From an uncultured Lachnospiraceae bacterium (lineage in GTDB: Bacteria > Bacillota > Clostridia > Lachnospirales > Lachnospiraceae), in NCBI GenBank assembly GCA_910577445.1, contig CAJTMZ010000011.1, positions 31,243 through 36,761 on the forward strand: a DNA stretch of 5,519 bases, given 5' to 3'. Of this stretch, positions 1 to 5,362 are shown piece after piece. The notes beneath the pieces are model-generated. The model saw nothing but the letters and a program-made list of their open reading frames with translations, made no database searches and was not told the origin of the DNA. The position numbers and the translations under genes were made by a program. Positions within the stretch are counted from its first letter, which is position 1. The number at the start of each line of letters is the position of its first letter.

Positions 1-2
1 AG

Positions 3-185
3 GCGGCTCCTGTGGCCGGGAGCTTCCGGATAAGGCTGGTGATTGCAATGGTACTTCTGCTTTCCTTCATCATCTGCGATATGAAACAGATAAGCTACGA
101 GGGGGAGAGCACGGCAACGGTGTTTGAGAGAATCGCCGAGGATACGGATTTGACGGGGGTTTTGGACGAGGTGGGTCTTAAATAG
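3..185 (+). CDS. C-terminal fragment of an unrecognised membrane-anchored protein
   Basis: The only open frame at the left edge reads 60 residues and stops at TAG 183-185. No start codon with a ribosome binding site is visible, so the 5' end probably lies outside the window. The readable part has a basic stretch (F-R-I-R), one hydrophobic segment at about residues 12-25 (L-V-I-A-M-V-L-L-L-S-F-I-I-C), and an acidic tail of about 35 residues ending D-E-V-G-L-K. Arginines before the hydrophobic segment suggest a cytoplasmic N-side and a tail outside the membrane. I do not recognise the family. Clostridial genomes often carry cell-envelope or peptidase genes just upstream of the radical SAM gene, so this could be the end of such a protein, but nothing in the 60 residues proves it. 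It could also be a nearly complete small single-pass protein. Frame confidence is moderate; function is unknown. Confidence 0.55.
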   Translation, partial: AAPVAGSFRIRLVIAMVLLLSFIICDMKQISYEGESTATVFERIAEDTDLTGVLDEVGLK

Positions 186-225
186 AAAAAAGGGCCCCGC
201 AGTCAGGAAATCGGAAAGGCTGCGC

Positions 226-254
226 TTGTGATAAAGCGGGATATATGATAGAAT
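226..254 (+). promoter_or_regulatory. Probable sigma-A promoter with extended -10, driving the radical SAM gene pair
   Basis: TTGTGA (226-231) is followed by a 17-base spacer and TAGAAT (249-254). TG at 246-247 gives an extended -10 (TGaTAGAAT). The -35 matches the consensus at 4 of 6 positions and the -10 at 5 of 6. Transcription would begin near 261, leaving a 5' leader of about 46 bases before the ATG at 307. It sits in the only sizeable gap upstream of the gene. Confidence 0.6.
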
Positions 255-292
255 TTGAAACACTGGATAACGGTTTCAGTATAGAAAAAGAC

Positions 293-297
293 AAGGA
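293..297 (+). promoter_or_regulatory. Ribosome binding site fixing the radical SAM start
   Basis: AAGGA lies 9 bases upstream of ATG 307. It is the only purine-rich Shine-Dalgarno-like run near the start, and it supports the first ATG of the frame as the true start. Confidence 0.6.
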
Positions 298-306
298 CTA
301 ACAACC

Positions 307-2187
307 ATGAGAAAACTGGCATTAAGCGACGAAATACTGATGCAGGTGGAAAAGCCTGCCCGCTATATCGGCGGCGAGGTAAACTCGGTGATGAAAGACA
401 GGGAAAGCGTGCAGATACGGTTCGCCATGTGTTTTCCCGATGTGTATGAAATCGGCATGTCCCATCTGGGGATACAGATTATTTACGATATGATGAACCG
501 GTTTAGGGACGTATGGTGCGAGCGGGTATATTCCCCCTGGGTGGATTTGGACGCGGTCATGCGGAAAGAGAATATCCCCTTATTCGCGCTGGAATCCCAG
601 GACCCCGTGAAAGATTTTGATTTCCTTGGCATTACCATTCAATATGAAATGTGTTACACCAACATACTGCAGGTGCTGGAGCTTTCCGGGATTCCGCTTC
701 TTTCAAAAGACAGAACAGATGACGACCCCATCGTAATCGGAGGCGGGCCGTGCACCTATAATCCCGAGCCAATCAGCGACTTTTTCGACATGTTTTATAT
801 CGGCGAGGCGGAGACTAGGTACAGGACGCTGTTTGATTTGTATCTGGAGGGAAAAGAAAAGGGCTGGAACCGGAAAGAATTTTTGCAAAGGGCCGCGGGG
901 ATTCCCGGTATTTATGTCCCTTCTTTATATGAAGTGATTTATAAGGAAGACGGAACCATCGGGGGAAGAAAATCGCTTGTCCCCGGCATACCCGAAATTA
1001 TTGAAAAGGAACTGGTAACGGATTTGACCAATACCTATTATCCAAAAAAGCCGGTGGTTCCTTTTATTAAAGTCGCCCAGGACAGGGTAGTGCTGGAAAT
1101 CCAGAGAGGCTGCATCAGGGGATGCCGTTTTTGTCAGGCCGGTCAGTTGTACCGTCCGGTGAGGGAGCGGGATTTGGAGTGCCTTAAGCAGTATGCCATG
1201 GACATGCTGAAAAATACCGGACATGAGGAGATTTCCCTGAGTTCTTTAAGCTCCAGCGATTATTCGCTTCTCCCGGAGCTGCTCGACTTTTTAATTGAAA
1301 ACTGCGGAAAACAGAAAATCAATATTTCCCTTCCTTCCCTCAGAATAGACGCTTTTTCCCTGGACGTAATGAACAAGGTTCAGGATGTGAAAAAAAGCAG
1401 CCTTACGTTTGCGCCGGAAGCCGGAAGCCAGAGGCTGAGAAATATTATCAACAAAGGATTGACCGAAGAGGTCATTCTGGAAGGGGCAAAAATGGCCTTT
1501 GAGGGCGGCTGGACGCGGGTAAAGCTGTACTTTATGCTTGGGCTTCCCTTGGAGACAGAGGAGGATATCAGGGGAATCGCGGATTTATGCAATAAAATAG
1601 CTGCTGTTTTTTATGAGACGGTTCCGAAAGAAAAGCGGACAGGCCGGGTACAGATTGTGGCCAGCACTTCCTTTTTCATTCCAAAACCCTTTACGCCCTT
1701 CCAGTGGGCGGCCCAGTGTACGAAAGAAGAATTTCTGGAAAAGGCGTATCTCACCAGATGCTCCATTGGCAGCGTGCTGAATCAGAAAAGCATTAAATAC
1801 AACTGGCACGAGGCGGATGTGAGCGTGCTTGAGGGCATTATGGCAAGGGGAGACAGAAAATTAAATCAGGTAATACTGCGCGCCTATGAAAAAGGCTGTA
1901 TTTACGACGCATGGAGCGAATATTACAAAAACGACGTCTGGTTCGACGCTTTTGAGGAATGCGGCGTTGACCCGGCTTTCTACACGGTCAGAAAGCGTCC
2001 GGAAGACGAAATATTCCCCTGGGATTTTATCGACTGCGGCGTCAGAAAAGAATTTCTTTTGCAGGAATGGCATAAGGCTGCGAAAGAGGAAATAACGCCC
2101 AACTGCCAGGAGCGTTGTAACGGCTGCGGCGCCGCCAGATACAAGACGGGCATCTGTGTAACGGATAAGTCCTATAGAAAGCAGTGA
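307..2187 (+). CDS. TIGR03960-family radical SAM protein with N-terminal B12-binding-like domain, function unknown
   Basis: This 626-residue protein has an N-terminal cobalamin-binding-like region (about residues 35-170; F-P-D-V-Y-E-I-G-M-S-H-L-G near 43-55, and I-G-G-G-P-C-T-Y-N-P-E-P near 144-155). A radical SAM barrel follows, with C269-x3-C273-x2-C276 (G-C-I-R-G-C-R-F-C-Q-A-G), the cysteines that bind the SAM-cleaving [4Fe-4S] cluster. Barrel landmarks include S-L-S-S-S-D-Y near 315, L-T-F-A-P-E-A-G-S near 367 and Y-F-M-L-G-L-P near 408. The C-terminus carries a second cysteine group, C600-x3-C604-x2-C607-x9-C617, which may hold another cluster. The classical B12 ligand motif D-x-H-x-x-G is not evident, so cobalamin binding is uncertain. 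The family is known from sequence, but its substrate is not. It is followed 13 bases later by its usual partner, which in other species can be fused to it. Length and ends look intact. Family assignment is strong; the reaction is unknown, and the protein is presumed cytosolic. Confidence 0.93.
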   Translation: MRKLALSDEILMQVEKPARYIGGEVNSVMKDRESVQIRFAMCFPDVYEIGMSHLGIQIIYDMMNRFRDVWCERVYSPWVDLDAVMRKENIPLFALESQDPVKDFDFLGITIQYEMCYTNILQVLELSGIPLLSKDRTDDDPIVIGGGPCTYNPEPISDFFDMFYIGEAETRYRTLFDLYLEGKEKGWNRKEFLQRAAGIPGIYVPSLYEVIYKEDGTIGGRKSLVPGIPEIIEKELVTDLTNTYYPKKPVVPFIKVAQDRVVLEIQRGCIRGCRFCQAGQLYRPVRERDLECLKQYAMDMLKNTGHEEISLSSLSSSDYSLLPELLDFLIENCGKQKINISLPSLRIDAFSLDVMNKVQDVKKSSLTFAPEAGSQRLRNIINKGLTEEVILEGAKMAFEGGWTRVKLYFMLGLPLETEEDIRGIADLCNKIAAVFYETVPKEKRTGRVQIVASTSFFIPKPFTPFQWAAQCTKEEFLEKAYLTRCSIGSVLNQKSIKYNWHEADVSVLEGIMARGDRKLNQVILRAYEKGCIYDAWSEYYKNDVWFDAFEECGVDPAFYTVRKRPEDEIFPWDFIDCGVRKEFLLQEWHKAAKEEITPNCQERCNGCGAARYKTGICVTDKSYRKQ

Positions 2188-2188
2188 C

Positions 2189-2193
2189 AGGAG
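2189..2193 (+). promoter_or_regulatory. Ribosome binding site that decides the start of the TIGR03936 gene
   Basis: AGGAG at 2189-2193 is only 1 base from the first in-frame ATG (2195) but 7 bases from the second (2201). Spacing therefore favours ATG 2201. The site begins two bases after the stop of the radical SAM gene, so translation of the two genes is closely linked. Confidence 0.75.
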
Positions 2194-2200
2194 AATGACT

Positions 2201-2878
2201 ATGAAAGTGAGATTAAAATTTTCCAAATACGGCGCGCTCCGTTTTATCGGCCATCTGGACGTGATGCGGTATTTCCAGAAAGCCATCCGTAGGGCCGGAA
2301 TTGATATCGCCTATTCGGAGGGCTTCAGCCCCCATCAGATTATGTCCTTTGCCGCTCCCTTATCCGTGGGCCATACAAGCAGCGGGGAATATTTTGACAT
2401 TGAAGTAAATTCTTTTACGGACGAAGAGGATATGCAAAAAAGACTCAGTGAGGTAATGGCGGAGGGCATTGATATTTTAAAGGTGCGGCTCCTTCCCGAA
2501 AAGGAGGGCAACGCCATGGCAAGCGTGGCCGCGGCGGATTACCTGCTGTCCTTCAGGGACTGCTTTTCGCCGCCGCAAAACTGGAAAGAGGCGCTTTATG
2601 ATTTTTACGCGAAGGAAACGATTTTGGCCGTAAAAAAGACCAAAAAGGGCCAGAGGGAAATCAATTTGAAGGAAGGCATCTACCGTCTGGAAATCCGGGA
2701 AGACGGCGTGTATATGCTGCTGGACGCCGGAAGCGGGAGCAACTTAAAGCCGGCCTTTGTGATGGAAGTCTTTTTTGAAAGGATGGGCGCAGCTCTTCCC
2801 GAATATCCTTTTCATATCCATCGAACAGAGACTTATAAGAGAAAGGAAAACGGGGATTTGGAACCTCTGATTCCATAA
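2201..2878 (+). CDS. TIGR03936-family radical SAM-associated protein (DUF2344-type), function unknown
   Basis: This 225-residue protein begins M-K-V-R-L-K-F-S-K-Y-G and continues with the family's most conserved stretch: F-I-G-H-L-D-V-M-R-Y-F-Q-K-A near residues 15-28, then Y-S-E-G-F-S-P-H-Q near 38-46 and the S-F-A-A-P-L-S-V-G block near 48-56. The family occurs either as a separate protein beside TIGR03960 radical SAM proteins or as their C-terminal domain, so the two very probably act as one enzyme or complex. No Cys cluster, membrane segment or signal peptide is seen; the conserved His, Arg and Asp in the first 50 residues are candidates for substrate contact. ATG 2195, two codons upstream, is possible but sits too close to the AGGAG. 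The gene is co-transcribed with its upstream neighbour, and 33 bases separate it from the ribonuclease gene. Family is confident; biochemical role is not known. Confidence 0.88.
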   Translation: MKVRLKFSKYGALRFIGHLDVMRYFQKAIRRAGIDIAYSEGFSPHQIMSFAAPLSVGHTSSGEYFDIEVNSFTDEEDMQKRLSEVMAEGIDILKVRLLPEKEGNAMASVAAADYLLSFRDCFSPPQNWKEALYDFYAKETILAVKKTKKGQREINLKEGIYRLEIREDGVYMLLDAGSGSNLKPAFVMEVFFERMGAALPEYPFHIHRTETYKRKENGDLEPLIP

Positions 2879-2889
2879 AAAGGAAAGAA

Positions 2890-2900
2890 GGGCGCCGCCC
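2890..2900 (+). other. Small GC hairpin next to the ribonuclease ribosome binding site
   Basis: GGGC-gcc-GCCC forms a 4-bp stem with a 3-base loop, directly abutting GGAG at 2901-2904, which is the likely Shine-Dalgarno for ATG 2912 (7-base spacing). There is no T run after it, so it is not an intrinsic terminator. It could tune translation or mark an mRNA end, but it may be chance. Confidence 0.3.
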
Positions 2901-2911
2901 GGAGAAGACAG

Positions 2912-4204
2912 ATGGGAAAAATTATTATTGTAAAACAGCCGGTATCCCAAAATGCCGGAAATTGCGGCAATCAGAATCAATGGGACGGACAGCAGAATTT
3001 CAGGCTCCTTTTGACTCTCTTTGACGAAAAACGGCCGTACCTGATGGAAACGGCTCCTCTGCTTACGGAAGAGGGAATCCTTGGCAGCATTTATCTGGCA
3101 AGGGTTCAGGACGTCGTTCCAGGGCTTAAGGGCGCTTTTCTTGCCGTCTCAAAAGGGGAAACGGTATATCTGCCACTGGCAAAGTGTCAGAAAATTTTGA
3201 TTGCAAACAGACAAAATCCCGACCGGGAGGCGGACTGTGCGCAAAGCGGCGGCTTAAAGCGCGAAAGGGTTTTTGTCAGCGGCGAAAGCCTTAAACAGGG
3301 GGACGAGGTGGTGGTGCAAATCACGGGCGAAGCCCTGAAAACCAAACAGCCCACGGCATCGGAGCATCTTTCCCTTACGGGACAGTACTGTGTGTGCGGC
3401 TATTTCGGACACGGAATCCATTATTCCAAAAAGCTTAGTGAGGAAAAGAAAAAAGAAATTGATATGAAACTGAAAGAGCGGGATATGGAGGGGCGGAAGC
3501 GGTATCAGTTCACCGTCCGCACCAACGTCGGCGAACTTGGGGATTTGACGCCTCTTTTTGAGGAAATGGCGGATTTTATCAGGGTTTTTGATACCCTCAC
3601 CGAAGTTTACAGGCACAGAACCTGCTATTCCCGGCTTTATCGGAAAGAAGCGGAGATTTTAAGCAGGATTAAGAATATCCCCCTTGACGCCTATGACGAG
3701 ATTGTGACGGACGAGGAGGATGTTTACGGCCTGCTTGCGGACAATATCAGAGAAAAGCCCGTCCGTCTTTATAAAGACGCGCTCCTTCCGCTTGCAAAGC
3801 TGTACAGTCTGGAAACCCATTTAAAGGAAGCTTTGGGAAAAAGGGTCTGGCTGCCCTGCGGGGGCTATCTGGTGATTGAACCCACGGAGGCCATGACGGT
3901 AATTGACGTAAACTCAGGAAAAGCCGTAGGCAAAGGGAAAAAAAGTAAGAGCGACTACTTAACGGTCAATCTGGAGGCCGCAGGGGAAGTGGCAAGGCAG
4001 CTTCGGCTGCGCAATTATTCCGGAATGATTATGGTGGATTTCATCAGTATGGAAAAAGAGAGCGACAACAGGATTCTCCTTGAAAAGCTGGACAGGTTCC
4101 TCCGGGAGGATAAGGTTCCCGCAAGGCTTGTGGATATGACGGCTCTGGGCATTGTGGAAATCACCAGAAAGAAAGTGAGCAGGCCCCTTGCAGATTTTCT
4201 GTAA
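2912..4204 (+). CDS. rng: Ribonuclease E/G family endoribonuclease (RNase G-like, no zinc-link)
   Basis: This 430-residue enzyme belongs to the RNase E/G family, which cleaves single-stranded A/U-rich RNA in rRNA maturation and mRNA decay. The N-terminus holds an S1-type RNA-binding domain within an RNase H-like region (G-S-I-Y-L-A-R-V-Q-D-V-V-P-G-L-K-G-A-F near 58-76). R203-T204 (V-R-T-N) matches the 5'-monophosphate sensor Arg-Thr of E. coli RNase E. The DNase I-like catalytic domain shows D332 (V-I-D-V-N-S-G-K) and D376 (M-V-D-F-I-S-M), the two Mg-binding aspartates, with N-L-E-A-A and A-R-Q-L-R-L-R-N between them. The protein ends 13 residues after the conserved E-I-T-R-K-K, before the zinc-link (CPxCxG) and small domain found in E. 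coli RNase E/G. Residues 11-30 are an N/Q/G-rich insertion compared with E. coli RNase G. GGAG 7 bases upstream supports the start. Family assignment is very strong; the symbol is by similarity. Confidence 0.92.
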   Translation: MGKIIIVKQPVSQNAGNCGNQNQWDGQQNFRLLLTLFDEKRPYLMETAPLLTEEGILGSIYLARVQDVVPGLKGAFLAVSKGETVYLPLAKCQKILIANRQNPDREADCAQSGGLKRERVFVSGESLKQGDEVVVQITGEALKTKQPTASEHLSLTGQYCVCGYFGHGIHYSKKLSEEKKKEIDMKLKERDMEGRKRYQFTVRTNVGELGDLTPLFEEMADFIRVFDTLTEVYRHRTCYSRLYRKEAEILSRIKNIPLDAYDEIVTDEEDVYGLLADNIREKPVRLYKDALLPLAKLYSLETHLKEALGKRVWLPCGGYLVIEPTEAMTVIDVNSGKAVGKGKKSKSDYLTVNLEAAGEVARQLRLRNYSGMIMVDFISMEKESDNRILLEKLDRFLREDKVPARLVDMTALGIVEITRKKVSRPLADFL

Positions 4205-4210
4205 AAATGC

Positions 4211-4239
4211 TTGACAGTATTTTGACGATATGTTACATT
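4211..4239 (+). promoter_or_regulatory. Strong sigma-A promoter of the rplU-prp-rpmA operon
   Basis: A perfect -35 TTGACA (4211-4216), a 17-base spacer and -10 TACATT (4234-4239) are present. TG at 4231-4232 gives an extended -10. The predicted start is near 4246, making a leader of about 97 bases before rplU. The -35 begins only 7 bases after the end of the ribonuclease stop codon, and no terminator separates the two, so upstream transcription may also read into the operon. Confidence 0.85.
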
Positions 4240-4245
4240 TTATGA

Positions 4246-4342
4246 GTATGCCGCATAACGGGGCTTAAAAGGCTTGCAGTCAGCAGGTCTGCCGTAGTTA
4301 GCGAGTAAAATCAGTTTGGCTGATTAGTATAGGAGGTGCCAT
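4246..4342 (+). promoter_or_regulatory. Probable L21 autoregulatory mRNA leader
   Basis: The untranslated stretch before rplU contains a foldable core. CTTGC (4273-4277) pairs with GCGAG (4301-4305) with one G-U pair, enclosing a short inner helix (GCAG 4276-4279 with CTGC 4289-4292 is an alternative pairing). A second hairpin, AATCAG-tttgg-CTGATT (4309-4325), ends 5 bases before the Shine-Dalgarno. Firmicutes are known to carry an L21 leader RNA at this place (Rfam L21 leader), thought to let L21 repress its own operon. Identity is inferred from position and structure, not from a covariance search; the left boundary is the predicted transcription start. Confidence 0.65.
4331..4336 (+). promoter_or_regulatory. 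Ribosome binding site of rplU
   Basis: AGGAGG (followed by TG) lies 6 bases before ATG 4343, a near-ideal Shine-Dalgarno. It is immediately downstream of the 4309-4325 hairpin, so access to it could be controlled by folding of the leader. Confidence 0.8.
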
Positions 4343-4648
4343 ATGTACGCAATCATTGTAACGGGCGGAAAGCAGTATAAGGTTTCCGAAGGTGATGAAA
4401 TCAAGGTGGAAAAGCTTGACGCAGCGCCGGGAGATACCGTAACCTTTGATAAGGTAATTGCTGTAAACGACAAAGAGCTTAAGGTAGCAGGAGATGTGGA
4501 GAATGCAAGCGTAACCGCAACCGTGGTTAAGCAGGACAGATTCCCCAAGGTTATCGTCTATAAGTATAAGAGAAAAACCGGCTATCATAAGAAGAATGGT
4601 CACAGGCAAGCATACACGCAGGTAAAGATTGAAAAAATCAATGCTTAA
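4343..4648 (+). CDS. rplU: 50S ribosomal protein L21 (bL21)
   Basis: This 101-residue protein has the normal length for bacterial L21, which binds 23S rRNA in the large subunit. It opens with M-Y-A-I-I-V-T-G-G-K-Q-Y-K-V-S-E-G-D, the typical L21 start, and carries the basic C-terminal signature K-Y-K-R-K-T-G-Y-H-K-K-N-G-H-R-Q-A-Y-T near residues 74-92. An ideal Shine-Dalgarno and a structured leader precede it. The gene is the first of a tight three-gene operon: prp begins 2 bases after its stop, and rpmA follows. Expression is likely high and self-limited through the leader. Nothing is unusual in the protein itself. Confidence 0.98.
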   Translation: MYAIIVTGGKQYKVSEGDEIKVEKLDAAPGDTVTFDKVIAVNDKELKVAGDVENASVTATVVKQDRFPKVIVYKYKRKTGYHKKNGHRQAYTQVKIEKINA

Positions 4649-4650
4649 CA

Positions 4651-4980
4651 ATGACTACAATCACGATTACAAAATCCAAAACCGGGGAATATAAGAAGGT
4701 AACCTGTAAGGGACATGCCGGTTACGCGGACAGCGGAAGCGACATTGTCTGCAGCGCGGTTTCCCTGCTTGTCATCAACACCGTCAATTCGCTGGAACTT
4801 CTGACGAATACGCAGGCGGATGTCACAAGCAGCGAGGAGAAAGGCATCATCAAATGCTCCTTTAAGGAGGCTCCCGACGAAGGCGGAAAACTCCTTCTTG
4901 ATTCCATGGTTCTTGGCCTTAGGAATGTCGCCGACGAGTACGGCGGCAGGTATTTAAAACTTAATTTCAGGGAGGTGTAA
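4651..4980 (+). CDS. prp: Ribosomal-processing cysteine protease Prp (YsxB family)
   Basis: This 109-residue protein is the usual Prp length. The active-site block reads G-H-A-G-Y-A-D-S-G-S-D-I-V-C-S-A-V-S, giving His22 and Cys34 as the catalytic pair, at the same numbers as in Staphylococcus aureus Prp. Prp removes the N-terminal extension of ribosomal protein L27, a step essential for making working 50S subunits in S. aureus. The matching substrate is the next gene, whose product begins with the expected cleavage sequence. Its ATG is 2 bases after the rplU stop and has no clear Shine-Dalgarno, so translation probably depends on ribosomes finishing rplU. That would keep the protease low relative to L21 and L27. 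The final codons contain the ribosome binding site of rpmA. Older annotations call this family DUF464 or YsxB. Confidence 0.96.
   Translation: MTTITITKSKTGEYKKVTCKGHAGYADSGSDIVCSAVSLLVINTVNSLELLTNTQADVTSSEEKGIIKCSFKEAPDEGGKLLLDSMVLGLRNVADEYGGRYLKLNFREV
4971..4977 (+). promoter_or_regulatory. Ribosome binding site of rpmA, inside the end of prp
   Basis: GGAGGTG lies 6 bases upstream of ATG 4984 and within the last codons of prp, just before its TAA (4978-4980). It supports ATG 4984, which includes the N-terminal extension of L27, as the true start. Confidence 0.85.
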
Positions 4981-4983
4981 AAC

Positions 4984-5268
4984 ATGTTAAAGCTTAACCT
5001 TCAGTTTTTTGCTCATAAAAAAGGTGTTGGTTCCACAAAGAACGGCAGAGATTCCGAATCCAAGAGACTTGGTGCAAAGAGAGCTGACGGCCAGTTTGTA
5101 AAGGCAGGAAATATTTTATACAGACAGCGCGGAACGAAGATTCATCCCGGTATCAACGTGGGACGCGGCAGTGACGACACATTGTTTGCGCTGGTTGACG
5201 GCGTACTTCGATTTGAGAGAAAAGGAAGAGACAAGAAACAGGCTTCCGTATATCCTGTAGAAGAATAA
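4984..5268 (+). CDS. rpmA: 50S ribosomal protein L27 (bL27) precursor with Prp-cleaved N-terminal extension
   Basis: This 94-residue protein is L27, whose N-terminal tail reaches the peptidyl transferase centre of the 50S subunit. The family core is clear: K-N-G-R-D-S-E-S-K-R-L-G (residues 20-31), G-T-K-I-H-P-G-I-N-V-G-R-G (near 50-62) and D-D-T-L-F-A-L. It starts M-L-K-L-N-L-Q-F-F before A-H-K-K-G-V-G-S-T. This nine-residue extension ending F-F, with cleavage expected between Phe9 and Ala10, is the Firmicutes form processed by Prp, encoded immediately upstream. The extension must be removed for normal function in S. aureus, so the unprocessed protein may act as an assembly checkpoint. The gene ends the operon, with a strong terminator 10 bases after the stop codon. 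Confidence 0.98.
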   Translation: MLKLNLQFFAHKKGVGSTKNGRDSESKRLGAKRADGQFVKAGNILYRQRGTKIHPGINVGRGSDDTLFALVDGVLRFERKGRDKKQASVYPVEE

Positions 5269-5278
5269 TGCATTTACT

Positions 5279-5312
5279 GGCTTCAAACATGTTTTTGTTT
5301 GAAGCCTTTTTT
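5279..5312 (+). terminator. Intrinsic terminator after rpmA
   Basis: GGCTTCAAAC (5279-5288) and GTTTGAAGCC (5297-5306) form a perfect 10-bp stem. An extra A-T pair closes a 6-base loop, and six T follow (5307-5312). This is a textbook rho-independent terminator ending the rplU-prp-rpmA transcript before obgE. Confidence 0.95.
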
Positions 5313-5348
5313 CACCGCGCGGCAGCACTTTTCACCGGCGCGGGTTTT
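5309..5348 (+). repeat. Two-copy 20-base imperfect direct repeat that can also fold as a GC hairpin, upstream of obgE
   Basis: TTTTCACCG occurs at 5309-5317 and again at 5329-5337, each followed by a GC block (CGCGG and GCGCGG) and offset by exactly 20 bases. Because the GC block is close to palindromic, CCGCGC (5315-5320) can pair with GCGCGG (5338-5343), giving a 6-bp stem followed by G and TTTT (5345-5348). It could be a weak second terminator, a 5' leader structure of obgE, or a local duplication. No sigma-A promoter was found in 5313-5362. Confidence 0.5.
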
Positions 5349-5362
5349 GAAAGGGAAATGAA

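Noticed and set aside
196..240. Possible terminator hairpins after the first gene (cgcag 198-202 with ctgcg 220-224; cccgc 196-200 with gcggg 236-240)
   Set aside because: Stems are only 5 bp, mutually exclusive and not followed by a T run.
245..301. 18-codon open frame (M-I-E-F-E-T-L-D-N-G-F...) before the radical SAM gene
   Set aside because: It overlaps a good promoter -10 at 249-254, has no convincing ribosome binding site, and is too short to judge; kept only as part of a finding.
1861..2286. 141-codon open frame on the - strand
   Set aside because: It lies opposite the well-supported radical SAM and TIGR03936 genes, resembles no family I know, and is best explained as a shadow frame.
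3254..3616. 120-codon open frame on the - strand inside the ribonuclease gene
   Set aside because: The + strand frame carries conserved RNase E/G motifs throughout; the antisense frame has no recognisable features or start signals.
4298..4651. 117-codon and 74-codon open frames on the - strand across rplU
   Set aside because: They are antisense to L21, whose identity is certain; the hydrophobic look is a by-product of the complementary codons.
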